Part shown: positions 1 to 8,246 of the stretch, in pieces
How the letters are laid out: the number at the start of each line of letters is the position of its first letter
Numbering within the stretch: the stretch's first letter is position 1
Source of the DNA: an uncultured Acetatifactor sp.
Lineage (GTDB): Bacteria; Bacillota; Clostridia; Lachnospirales; Lachnospiraceae
Reading direction: 5' to 3'
Assembly: GCA_934436245.1 (NCBI GenBank)
Contig: CAKSAM010000008.1
Location: forward strand, 25,151 to 89,150
Length of the DNA: 64,000 nt
The notes under the pieces: model-generated
Seen by the model: the letters and a program-made list of their open reading frames with translations, nothing else
Database searches by the model: none
What the model was told of the DNA's origin: nothing
Position numbers and translations under genes: made by a program

Positions 1-803
1 TGCTGGCATTCCGTGGCTTGAGTAACGTAGTCCTGCAGGGTATGACAGTATCCATTAAGGATTGTACCACTTTCGTAAATCTGTTCGGTGGCGGTGCGGA
101 TTGTTATATCCCCGATTTCTTTGGAAACGGCCCCATCAATCTGACCTGTATATTTGCAGGTGTGCTGGCAGCAGTGATCTTTGCAGTACTTCAGTTAAAG
201 AACAGAGCAGATAAAGTAAAAAAGGGTTATGAAGCTCCCAGTCTTGGAGCTACCATTGGTAAGATCGCAGTGATCGCTGTTGTGATCCTGGCATTCAGTT
301 ATCGTCTGGCACAGCATAAAGGTATTCCCAGCGTACTGATCTGGGTACTGATCGTTATCATGGTATATGGTTATATTACTTCCAATACTACCGTAGGACG
401 TTACTTCTATGCAGTAGGTGGTAATGAAAAGGCAACCAAGTTATCCGGTATCAACACCAACAAGGTGTACTTCTTAGCTTATATGAACATGGGCTTCCTG
501 GCAGCACTGGCAGGTATGGTAACCATCGCCCGTATGACATCCGCACAGCCGACTTATGGTCAGAACTACGAGATGGATGCCATCGGATCCTGCTTCATCG
601 GTGGTGCCTCCGCATACGGCGGAACCGGAACCGTCCCCGGCGTTATCGTAGGTGCGGTACTGATGGGTGTTATTAACCTGGGTATGTCCCTGATGGGTGT
701 CGATCAGAATATGCAGAAGGTAGTCAAGGGTCTGGTACTTCTGGCAGCAGTTATCTTCGATGTAGTATCCAAACGTGGTGGAAAATTAATTGCCAAGAAT
801 TAA
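1..803 (+). CDS. mmsB: Monosaccharide ABC transporter permease, 5'-truncated
   Basis: This is the C-terminal part of a ribose/xylose-type inner-membrane permease; the reading frame is open from base 3, so the start lies outside the window. The visible part has several hydrophobic helices and the family stretch around VGRYFYAVGGNEKATKLSGI, followed by the FIGGASAYGGTGTVPG loop and a KGLVLLAAVIFDV helix. These are typical of MmsB/GguB permeases, which pair with a periplasmic-type sugar-binding lipoprotein and a double-domain ATPase, presumably encoded upstream. A TTG at 18 could be read as a start, but translation upstream of it (LAFRG) is also typical of the family, so the gene is cut rather than short. 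The exact sugar cannot be told from the permease. Confidence 0.9.
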   Translation, partial: LAFRGLSNVVLQGMTVSIKDCTTFVNLFGGGADCYIPDFFGNGPINLTCIFAGVLAAVIFAVLQLKNRADKVKKGYEAPSLGATIGKIAVIAVVILAFSYRLAQHKGIPSVLIWVLIVIMVYGYITSNTTVGRYFYAVGGNEKATKLSGINTNKVYFLAYMNMGFLAALAGMVTIARMTSAQPTYGQNYEMDAIGSCFIGGASAYGGTGTVPGVIVGAVLMGVINLGMSLMGVDQNMQKVVKGLVLLAAVIFDVVSKRGGKLIAKN

Positions 804-817
804 TTTCTACATATCTA

Positions 818-866
818 ATCAAAAGGGGCCCGGCGCTTTTGTGCTGCAGGCCCTTTTGATGCTAGT
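818..866 (+). terminator. Terminator after the sugar permease
   Basis: A hairpin with the arms ATCAAAAGGG(G)CC and GGCCCTTTTGAT (818-830 and 849-860) closes a loop of about 18 bases. The T-run after it is poor, so termination may be partial. Confidence 0.55.
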
Positions 867-897
867 ACTATTTATTCGTTGCGTATAGGAGAAGAGT

Positions 898-2673
898 ATG
901 GGTAAGGGAAAAAGACAACGGAATAAAGAAAATGTGGGAAAGCGAAAAAGAGGAGTCGGCATCGGCATTAAGATCATGGGGTTGTTGCTGCTTCTGGCAA
1001 TTACGGCGATCAGCTGTGTCGGAGTGTTGGTATGGACGTTACAGAGTGTGATCGGAACGAGTGATCGGATCGTATCCGAACAGGTTGCGGAGCAGGAAAA
1101 GATAAGCGGACTTTCCAGACAGTTCACTTATATCAACAGTCAGGTGCTCACCCATGTCATGACTACCAACAGTGTGACCATGGATACTCTGTCCGAGAAA
1201 ATTTTGCAGGATATTACAGATATGGAACAGCAGATAGAGGAATTCGGCGACCTGCTTTCCGAGGGGGATGAGCGTAAAGAAGCACTGGACAGTGCCTCTG
1301 CAGAACTGGCGAAATACAGGAAGACGGTGGAGAGTCTGCTGGTCACCAGTGCCGAGAACAAAACCCAGGCATATGTATCTGCCACATCCAACCTTCCGAT
1401 GTTTAATGAACATATCGAAAATTACATGAACCGGATGCTGGAGATCACAGCGCAGGAAATGGAACAGGCCCAGGGACAGATGGAGCAGAGTGCTGCCAGA
1501 GTGCCGGGGATCATTTCCGTGGCAAGTATTGCGTTACTTGTGGTAGTGATCGTGATCATGCTGGGACTGCAGCTGTGGGTCATCGGTCCGGTGAAAAAGG
1601 CAACGAAACAGGTGGATGAGCTGGTAGAGGGAATCCGCTGCAACAAAGGAGATATTACCAAAAGAATTCATGTGGGATCGAGAGATGAAGTGGGAAGACT
1701 GGCCATTGCCATTAATGACCTGGTAGCCCAGATGCAGATCATCATCAGAGCCATCACCGAGGGCTGTGGACAGATGGAAGAAAAGCAGGCTGACATTATC
1801 TCCAATGTGGAAAAAGTAAATGCCACTGCGGATCATACCATGCAGAATCTGGGTGTAATGTCCGAGGGAATGCAACTGGTGACAGGGGCAATCGGAGGTG
1901 TACAACAGGATACCGGTGTATTGGATCACACGGTGGAAAATATGCTGGAAGTAGCCCAGAACGGAAGAGACTATGCGGCGGATATCAAGGAAAAAGCCGG
2001 TAAAATGAAAGTGACAGCGGTGGAGAGCAAGCAGGAGGCAACGCTTGTCATGAAGGAGATTGACACGGCTATGACAGAATCCATCGCCAACAGCAGGCAG
2101 ATCCACAAGATCACAGAACTGACGGAAGAGATTCTGGGAATTGCCGGAACCACAAATCTGCTGGCACTGAATGCGTCCATTGAGGCAGCAAGGGCAGGAG
2201 AAGCCGGCCGTGGATTCGCCGTTGTGGCAGAGGAAATCCGCAAACTGGCCGACAGCTCCAGAGAATCTGCCAACAATATCCAGGAGATCAGCAATCGTGT
2301 AGTGGAGAGCGTAGAGGAACTATCCGAGAACGCCACCAGACTGCTGGAATTTATGAATACCAGAGTTATGAAAGATTATGATGCACTGGAGGATACCGGC
2401 AGCAACTATCATGAAGCGGCAGATCATGTGGATGAAATGATGAACGAATTCGGACAGAAGATCGACGAACTGCTGTCGGTACTGCAGAATGTCAATACTG
2501 CCAATACACAGATGGAAGCAACTGTGGGAGACAGTACGGAAAAGCTGTCTGTGGTAGAGAAAAACAACCAGGGACTGCAGCAGGAGATGAAGGATATTTC
2601 TTATGCAGTGGAGGAACTGGCGGCCGCAGCAGGGCAGTTAAAAGAAAGCATTCGTTGTTTTACGGTGGTATAA
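898..2673 (+). CDS. Methyl-accepting chemotaxis protein
   Basis: A 591-residue transmembrane chemoreceptor. A basic N-terminal tail is followed by a first membrane helix (about residues 23-46), an extracytoplasmic helical sensor of about 150 residues, a second helix (about 203-225), a HAMP linker (to about 280) and a long cytoplasmic coiled coil. The receptor hairpin tip that contacts CheA and CheW is visible as [18 protein letters not shown] followed by [15 protein letters not shown]. The ATG at 898 has AGGAGA six bases upstream. The sensor resembles a four-helix-bundle type, so the ligand cannot be inferred. It stands alone, with no che genes nearby, and converges on the CYTH gene. Confidence 0.92.
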   Translation: MGKGKRQRNKENVGKRKRGVGIGIKIMGLLLLLAITAISCVGVLVWTLQSVIGTSDRIVSEQVAEQEKISGLSRQFTYINSQVLTHVMTTNSVTMDTLSEKILQDITDMEQQIEEFGDLLSEGDERKEALDSASAELAKYRKTVESLLVTSAENKTQAYVSATSNLPMFNEHIENYMNRMLEITAQEMEQAQGQMEQSAARVPGIISVASIALLVVVIVIMLGLQLWVIGPVKKATKQVDELVEGIRCNKGDITKRIHVGSRDEVGRLAIAINDLVAQMQIIIRAITEGCGQMEEKQADIISNVEKVNATADHTMQNLGVMSEGMQLVTGAIGGVQQDTGVLDHTVENMLEVAQNGRDYAADIKEKAGKMKVTAVESKQEATLVMKEIDTAMTESIANSRQIHKITELTEEILGIAGTTNLLALNASIEAARAGEAGRGFAVVAEEIRKLADSSRESANNIQEISNRVVESVEELSENATRLLEFMNTRVMKDYDALEDTGSNYHEAADHVDEMMNEFGQKIDELLSVLQNVNTANTQMEATVGDSTEKLSVVEKNNQGLQQEMKDISYAVEELAAAAGQLKESIRCFTVV

Positions 2674-2686
2674 TAGACAGAAAAAT

Positions 2687-2726
2687 AAAATGCACGGGAT
2701 TCCCATTGGGAATTACCGTGCATTTT
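2687..2726 (+). terminator. Terminator between convergent genes
   Basis: A near-perfect hairpin (AAAATGCACGG...CCGTGCATTTT, with an inner ATTCCC/GGGAAT pair) follows the chemoreceptor stop. The A- and T-rich outer arms let it serve both strands, since the CYTH gene ends from the other side. Confidence 0.7.
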
Positions 2727-2764
2727 ACCGTGCGTTTTGCGGCGTACGTCGTTGTATTTACATT

Positions 2765-3274
2765 TTAGGAATTTTCCGGTGCGTGATGTAGTTCCAGCGC
2801 CAGATAGGAATTGTGGTATTCCTTACAGTAAGTCACATCTTTGTCAAACCATGCGGGAGGGACAAATGCCTCTGCCGCTTCTTTGCTTCCGAACTCCACT
2901 TCTGCCATGATCAGAGGGGCGAAGGGGGCATCAAAAACATCCAGCTCAATGGTCAGGGAATAATCTGCCGGAGGAGTGGGAAAGCCTTCTTTGAATCCGG
3001 GATGCTCCAGCGGGATCAGATAGCGTCTTTTGGAGATCACGCTGCCGTCGGCTTTTTCCCGTAAATGATAATAAGACACTTCGTTCAGCGGAAGATTGCT
3101 CTCATCTCTGGCCATCATGCCGCTGCCTTTGTAAGTGAGATAATATTCATCGTCCTGTTTTCTGGCTCTGACCACAGGATTATAATTCAGATATACCTGC
3201 TCGATATGATGAGAAGGATAGCTTTCGAGATTTTCAGGTAGGGATTTCAGAGTAAATTTCCGTTCGATTTCCAT
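2765..3274 (-). CDS. CYTH domain protein, probable inorganic triphosphatase
   Basis: A 169-residue soluble protein of the CYTH/triphosphate tunnel metalloenzyme family. It opens with the diagnostic ExExK motif (MEIERKF: E2, E4, K6), which binds metal and triphosphate in the tunnel. Further conserved charged strands are seen at VRARK, YLTYKG, SKRRYLI, LTIELDVF and MAEVEF. Bacterial members often hydrolyse tripolyphosphate, while others are adenylate cyclases or thiamine triphosphatases, so the substrate is uncertain. The length suits a single CYTH domain with no CHAD partner. Confidence 0.85.
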   Translation of the reverse strand: MEIERKFTLKSLPENLESYPSHHIEQVYLNYNPVVRARKQDDEYYLTYKGSGMMARDESNLPLNEVSYYHLREKADGSVISKRRYLIPLEHPGFKEGFPTPPADYSLTIELDVFDAPFAPLIMAEVEFGSKEAAEAFVPPAWFDKDVTYCKEYHNSYLALELHHAPENS

Positions 3275-3469
3275 AATGCCTCATTTCTGTATTTCTATTC
3301 GTAAATACAAATCTACTGTTTGTCCGCATGCTGTTCTGATACCTTGTGCTTGTAACAATACCCTTTAAGTATAACATGATGCTTCTTGAAAATACAATGA
3401 AATTGTTACAGTTTGGTCACGAAAAGCCAGAACAGTAACCTGTTTTAAGCAAATATCTGCCCATGGGAA

Positions 3470-3498
3470 TTGAATTACGATGTTAAATTGTGTATACT
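3470..3498 (+). promoter_or_regulatory. Promoter for the DJ-1 family gene
   Basis: TTGAAT (3470-3475) and TATACT (3493-3498) are separated by 17 bases, about 75 bases upstream of the GTG start at 3576. The rest of the 300-base gap back to the divergent CYTH gene is AT-rich with no other feature seen. Confidence 0.55.
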
Positions 3499-3575
3499 AA
3501 ACGTAAATGTGCAAAGTAAAGAGTGATCATGTTACTGCACCTTTAACATGAGAGAATGGAAAGAGAGGTAGAACC

Positions 3576-4127
3576 GTGAGTAAGATAGCAATTTTTCTGG
3601 CAAATGGGTTTGAAGAAATAGAAGGTCTGACGGTAGTGGATATCTGCCGCAGATGCGGACTGACCATCGATATGGTGTCCATTACGGAAGAAAAACAGGT
3701 GATGGGATCACATAAGATTCCGGTGACTGCGGACATGACGTTGTCTCAGGTTGATTTTACACAATATGATTGTCTGGTACTGCCCGGAGGCGGACTGGGC
3801 ACAAAGAATCTGGAGGCCTGTGAGCTGCTGATGCAGCAGATCGATACATTTTATGCAGCAGGAAAGTATATTGCGGCAATTTGTGCGGCTCCCAGCATTT
3901 TCGGGCACAGAGGAATTTTAAAAGGGAAGAGAGCATGCTCTTACCCCTGCTTTGAGGATCATCTGGAGGGTGCGGCAGTGACTGCAGGACCTGTGGAGGT
4001 GGATGGCAACGTGATCACTTCCCGTGGAATGGGAACGTCCATTCCCTTCGGTCTGGCAATTGCCGGTGTATTCTGCGGACAGGATAAGGCAGATGCCTGT
4101 GCCCACTCCATTGTATTTCAGCCGTAA
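3576..4127 (+). CDS. DJ-1/PfpI family protein
   Basis: A 183-residue cytoplasmic DJ-1/YajL-type protein. It shows the Rossmann-like start (KIAIFLANGFEEIEGLT) with the conserved Glu, the LVLPGGG strand and the nucleophile elbow AAICAAPSIFG carrying the reactive Cys. The family includes deglycase/chaperone-like redox proteins and the thiazole-era ThiJ name; the true activity is uncertain. Translation starts at GTG 3576, preceded by AGAGAGG at a suitable distance. It lies 29 bases before gmd, so the two are probably co-transcribed, though a functional link to GDP-fucose synthesis is not obvious. Confidence 0.88.
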   Translation: MSKIAIFLANGFEEIEGLTVVDICRRCGLTIDMVSITEEKQVMGSHKIPVTADMTLSQVDFTQYDCLVLPGGGLGTKNLEACELLMQQIDTFYAAGKYIAAICAAPSIFGHRGILKGKRACSYPCFEDHLEGAAVTAGPVEVDGNVITSRGMGTSIPFGLAIAGVFCGQDKADACAHSIVFQP

Positions 4128-4156
4128 GCAGCTGAAGAGAAAGACGAGGACAAAGA

Positions 4157-5224
4157 ATGAAAAAAGCATTGATTACAGGAATTACCGGACAGGACGGTTC
4201 TTATCTGGCAGAGTTCCTGCTGGAAAAAGGATATGAAGTACATGGACTGATCCGGAGATCTTCCATTAGCAATACCGGTCGTATCGACCATCTGATCCGT
4301 GAGGATAAAATTATCCTTCATGGTGGAGATATGACGGACTCCACCAGTCTGGTGCGTATCATCGGAGAGGTGAGACCGGATGAAATTTATAATCTGGGAG
4401 CGCAGAGCCATGTACAGGTAAGCTTTGAGGCACCGGAATATGCCGGTGATGTGGATGCTCTGGGAGTATTACGTATTCTGGAGGCTGTGCGCATGGTGGG
4501 ACTTGCGGAGACCTGCCGTATCTATCAGGCATCTACTTCTGAATTGTATGGCCGTGTGGAAGAGGTACCACAGAACGAGAATACCCCGTTCCATCCCTAC
4601 AGCCCGTATGCGGTGGCAAAACAGTACGGCTTCTGGATCGTGAAGGAATACAGAGAAGCTTATAATATGTTCGCAGTCAATGGTATTCTGTTCAACCATG
4701 AGTCTGAACGCCGTGGGGAAAATTTTGTCACCCGTAAGATCACATTGGCAGCCGGCAGGATCGCCTGTGGTATCCAGGACAAGCTCTATCTGGGCAATCT
4801 GGATTCCAAGAGAGACTGGGGCTATGCGAAGGACTACGTGGAATGTATGTGGCTGATGCTGCAGCATGATAAGCCGGAGGATTTCGTCATTGCTACCGGG
4901 GTACAGCATACCGTGAGGGAATTTACCACACTGGCATTCCGCCATGTGGGAATCGAGCTGGAATGGCAGGGCAGCGGCATCCATGAAAAAGGCATCAACA
5001 AGGCCAACGACAAGGTGGTCGTAGAGGTCAGCGAGGCCTTTTACCGTCCCACCGATGTGGTCAATCTGTGGGGAGACCCCACCAAGGCCCGCACTGTGCT
5101 GGGATGGAATCCCCAGAAAACCAGCTATGAAGAGTTGTGCCGCCTGATGGCAGAGCATGATCTGAAGCTGGCGAAGGCCGAAGCGGTAGTGTTGAAGGAA
5201 ACCGCAGAATCACAGGAGAAATAA
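4157..5224 (+). CDS. gmd: GDP-mannose 4,6-dehydratase
   Basis: Converts GDP-D-mannose to GDP-4-keto-6-deoxy-D-mannose in the cytoplasm, the first step to GDP-L-fucose. The 355-residue extended SDR protein has the NAD(P)-binding [10 protein letters not shown] at its N-terminus and the family [14 protein letters not shown] segment. The catalytic Thr/Glu lie in ASTSELYG and the Tyr-x3-Lys in [26 protein letters not shown] is diagnostic for Gmd. The gene is followed after 22 bases by fcl, making the usual two-enzyme pair. Confidence 0.97.
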   Translation: MKKALITGITGQDGSYLAEFLLEKGYEVHGLIRRSSISNTGRIDHLIREDKIILHGGDMTDSTSLVRIIGEVRPDEIYNLGAQSHVQVSFEAPEYAGDVDALGVLRILEAVRMVGLAETCRIYQASTSELYGRVEEVPQNENTPFHPYSPYAVAKQYGFWIVKEYREAYNMFAVNGILFNHESERRGENFVTRKITLAAGRIACGIQDKLYLGNLDSKRDWGYAKDYVECMWLMLQHDKPEDFVIATGVQHTVREFTTLAFRHVGIELEWQGSGIHEKGINKANDKVVVEVSEAFYRPTDVVNLWGDPTKARTVLGWNPQKTSYEELCRLMAEHDLKLAKAEAVVLKETAESQEK

Positions 5225-5246
5225 AGAGAGGAAGTACCATAATATC

Positions 5247-6188
5247 ATGGAAAAAGACGCAAAAATATATGTAGCCGGTCACAAGGGTATGGTGGGAAGC
5301 GCTATCTGCAGAGCACTTGAGAGAAACGGATATACCAATATTATCACCCGCAGCCATAAGGAACTGGATCTGTGCAGACAGGATGCTGTGGAGGCTTTCT
5401 TTGCAGAGGAGAAGCCGGATTATGTGTTCCTGGCAGCAGCCAAGGTAGGCGGCATTATGGCCAACAGTGAGGCACTGGCGGATTTCATGTATGAGAATAT
5501 GATCCTGGAGATGAATGTGATCCATGCTGCATGGCAGAATAACTGCAGGAAGCTGATGTTTTTAGGCAGCAGCTGTATCTATCCCCGTATGGCTCCCCAG
5601 CCCATGAAGGAGAGCTGCCTGCTGACTTCTGAGCTGGAAAAGACCAATGAGGCATATGCACTGGCGAAAATCTCCGGACTGAAATACTGTGAGTTCCTGA
5701 ACAGACAGTACGGAACCGATTATATCAGTGTCATGCCCACGAATCTGTACGGTCCCAATGACAATTACCATCCCACCCACAGCCATGTGCTTCCGGCACT
5801 GATCCGCCGTTTCCATGAGGCAAAGGTGTCCGGTGCCAAGGAAGTAGTCTGCTGGGGAACCGGAACGCCCCTGCGGGAATTCCTCTATGTGGATGATCTG
5901 GCAGATGCCTGCGTCTATCTGATGAACACCTACAGTGGCAATGAGACGGTGAACCTGGGCACCGGCAAGGAACTGACCATCCGGGAGCTGACGGAACTGG
6001 TGGCAAAGGTCGTAGGCTATACCGGTGAGATCAAATGGGATTCCAGCAAGCCGGACGGAACTCCCAGAAAGCTGCTGGATGTCAGCAAGCTGGAAAGTCT
6101 GGGCTACCATTATACGACGGAACTGGAAGACGGTATCCGCCTGACTTATGAGGATTTCCTCAACAATCCCATGCGTGCGGAGCGCTGA
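5247..6188 (+). CDS. fcl: GDP-L-fucose synthase
   Basis: A 313-residue epimerase/reductase that turns the Gmd product into GDP-L-fucose with NADPH. It shows the [10 protein letters not shown] nucleotide-binding loop, the SSCIYP active-site Ser/Cys segment, the catalytic YALAKISG Tyr-x3-Lys and the NLYGPNDN and [16 protein letters not shown] family motifs. It follows gmd directly. No fucosyltransferase or polysaccharide genes are nearby, so the sugar nucleotide must be used by enzymes encoded elsewhere. Its last base is the first base of an upstream ATG of the aminopeptidase frame. Confidence 0.97.
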   Translation: MEKDAKIYVAGHKGMVGSAICRALERNGYTNIITRSHKELDLCRQDAVEAFFAEEKPDYVFLAAAKVGGIMANSEALADFMYENMILEMNVIHAAWQNNCRKLMFLGSSCIYPRMAPQPMKESCLLTSELEKTNEAYALAKISGLKYCEFLNRQYGTDYISVMPTNLYGPNDNYHPTHSHVLPALIRRFHEAKVSGAKEVVCWGTGTPLREFLYVDDLADACVYLMNTYSGNETVNLGTGKELTIRELTELVAKVVGYTGEIKWDSSKPDGTPRKLLDVSKLESLGYHYTTELEDGIRLTYEDFLNNPMRAER

Positions 6189-6250
6189 TGGTTCCGGGCG
6201 TAGACGGTGTAAGACGGCAGGACGGCCCTGGAAAGGATGAAGTGGACAGA

Positions 6251-7630
6251 ATGAATGATTTTCGGAAGACGGCACAGGAGATGCTGGAATTTATAAGAAT
6301 AAGCCCTACCTGTTTTCATGCAGTGGCCAATATCGGCACGATGCTGGAGACAGCGGGCTTTCAGCAGCTGCAGGAAAGGGAAGAGTGGAAGCTGGAAAGG
6401 GGCGGACGGTATTATACGAAACGCAATGATTCTTCTGTTATCGCATTTGCGATTCCGGAAAAGGAGACCGATATCAGGGGCTTCCATATGGCAGCAGCCC
6501 ACAGTGATTCTCCCTGCTTTAAGATCAAGGAGAAGCCGGAACTGGTCGTGGAGGAACATTATCTGCGGTTAAACACCGAAAAATACGGCGGCATGATCCT
6601 GTCCACCTGGCTGGACAGACCGCTCTCCGTTGCCGGGAGACTGGCTGTGAAGAACGGTAACGGTATAGAGGGCAGACTGGTGAATATCGACAGAGATCTC
6701 TGCGTGATCCCCAATGTGGCCATCCATATGAACCGGGAAATGAACAAGGGTGTGGAGTACAATCCGCAGGTGGATCTGCTGCCTTTGTTTGCGGATGTAA
6801 CATTTGATGCACACGATGCACATACTGCATACGATGCACAAACCGCATACGATGCACAGACCGCATCGGAGAATGCGGAGGAACAGCCGGAAACAGTAGA
6901 GAAGCCTACGCTGGCAGCGTTGGCAGCAGAAGCGGCAGGCGTGGACGCTGAGACGATTCTCGGAGAAGACCTGTTCCTGTACACCAGACAGGAAGGAAAA
7001 TTTCTGGGAGCAAAAGGAGAATTTGTACTGTCTCCCAGACTGGATGATCTGCAGAGTGCTTTTGCACTGGCAAAAGCTTTTACGGAGAGTACGCCTGTAG
7101 ACTATATCAATCTCTGCGCAGTATTTGATAATGAAGAAGTAGGAAGCGGTACCAGACAGGGCGCCGATTCCACTTTTCTGGAAGATACCTTACAGCGGAT
7201 CACAGAGGGACTGCAGGAGGGGCACAGCACCTATCTGCGCTGGGTGGCAGACAGCTTCCTGATCTCTGCGGACAATGCCCATGCGGTACATCCCAACCAT
7301 CCGGAAAAAGCAGACCCTGCCAACCGCCCGTATCTAAACGGCGGAATCGTCATTAAATATCATGGCAGCCAGAAATACACCACTGACGGTATTTCGGCGG
7401 CCAGAATGAAGGATTACTGCGAACGGGCGAAGGTGCCTTACCAGACCTATGCCAACCGTTCCGACATTGCGGGAGGTTCCACCCTGGGTAATATTTCCAC
7501 AGCCCATGTATCGGTGTCCAGCGTGGACATCGGACTGCCCCAGCTGGCCATGCATTCCGCTGTGGAGACAGCAGGCATGATGGATACGGAATATGCAGTA
7601 CGGGCGCTGAAGGAATTCTGGGGCGAATGA
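6251..7630 (+). CDS. M18 family aminopeptidase
   Basis: A cytoplasmic zinc aminopeptidase of the M18 family (aspartyl aminopeptidase type), 459 residues from the chosen start. Candidate metal-site residues are in AAHSDSP (His), SPRLDD (Asp), FDNEEVGSGT (Glu-Glu), ADNAHAVHPNHPEK (Asp) and AMHSAVETAG (His). I prefer ATG 6251 (MNDFRKTAQ), which matches family N-termini. The frame is open back to an ATG at 6188 that overlaps the end of fcl, and those 21 extra residues look non-native. An insert of about 50 residues contains a DAHTAY/DAQTAY tandem repeat, described separately, that normal M18 enzymes lack. Confidence 0.9.
   Translation: MNDFRKTAQEMLEFIRISPTCFHAVANIGTMLETAGFQQLQEREEWKLERGGRYYTKRNDSSVIAFAIPEKETDIRGFHMAAAHSDSPCFKIKEKPELVVEEHYLRLNTEKYGGMILSTWLDRPLSVAGRLAVKNGNGIEGRLVNIDRDLCVIPNVAIHMNREMNKGVEYNPQVDLLPLFADVTFDAHDAHTAYDAQTAYDAQTASENAEEQPETVEKPTLAALAAEAAGVDAETILGEDLFLYTRQEGKFLGAKGEFVLSPRLDDLQSAFALAKAFTESTPVDYINLCAVFDNEEVGSGTRQGADSTFLEDTLQRITEGLQEGHSTYLRWVADSFLISADNAHAVHPNHPEKADPANRPYLNGGIVIKYHGSQKYTTDGISAARMKDYCERAKVPYQTYANRSDIAGGSTLGNISTAHVSVSSVDIGLPQLAMHSAVETAGMMDTEYAVRALKEFWGE
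6806..6868 (+). repeat. 18-bp tandem repeat inside the M18 gene
   Basis: Half a unit (6806-6814) is followed by three 18-base units (6815-6832, 6833-6850, 6851-6868) coding DAHTAY, DAQTAY and DAQTAS. It lies in a variable surface loop of the aminopeptidase and keeps the frame. Confidence 0.85.
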
Positions 7631-7752
7631 TTTCGGCAGCGGAAATCCTTAAAAAAGTATAAAAAGCATGGAAGCACTTGAAAGTTCCATGCGAAAAGTG
7701 CATATTTAGAATACAGGAAAAGATAAAAAAGATACGAAAGAAGGTTGAAGTT

Positions 7753-8154
7753 ATGTTTGAAATGAAACCGGAATACTATATTGGAATTGACATGATCGAT
7801 CAGGAGCATAAACAGTTGTTTGACTATGCCGGTGAAGCATACGATCTGCTGCAGGAAGAGTTTACACCCGACAAGTATGACAAGATCGATGCAATTCTGG
7901 AAAAACTGCGTGATTATACCGTAAAACATTTTTCAGATGAAGAAGCGTATATGGAATCCATCCAGTACAAAAAGATTTTTACCCAGAAGATCCAGCATCA
8001 GGAATTTATCAACAAACTGGATGAATTTATTGATCAGCATGAGAAAGATGAAGGAAATCAGGATGAGCAGATCATGGATATTCTGAACTACCTGACAGAC
8101 TGGCTGATCAACCATATCCTTCATGTGGATGGACAGATTCCGAAGGAAGCGTAG
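7753..8154 (+). CDS. Bacteriohemerythrin with one His ligand replaced
   Basis: A 133-residue hemerythrin-like diiron protein that normally binds O2 reversibly or senses it. From ATG 7753 the ligands H19 (IDQEHKQLF), H59 and E63 (KHFSDEE), H82 (IQHQEF) and the C-terminal H-x4-D (NHILHVD) are present. Where the family has H-x3-H, this copy reads Q78-K-I-Q-H82, so one iron ligand is a glutamine. Oxygen binding may be altered. The ORF is open upstream to 7678, but MFEMKPEYYIGIDMIDQEH matches family starts and has AGAAGG nearby. It is a single gene between the aminopeptidase and the protease. Confidence 0.88.
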   Translation: MFEMKPEYYIGIDMIDQEHKQLFDYAGEAYDLLQEEFTPDKYDKIDAILEKLRDYTVKHFSDEEAYMESIQYKKIFTQKIQHQEFINKLDEFIDQHEKDEGNQDEQIMDILNYLTDWLINHILHVDGQIPKEA

Positions 8155-8246
8155 GAGAGTGGAAGATGATTTCCCCGGCTTTCGTGAATAGTTTGGTATA
8201 GCCTGCATACGATGTAGGAAATACAGGAACGAGGACGGAAATTCTG

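Noticed and set aside
2813-3064. Plus-strand frame of 83 codons inside the CYTH gene
   Set aside because: Antisense to a gene with a clear ExExK motif; no ribosome site.
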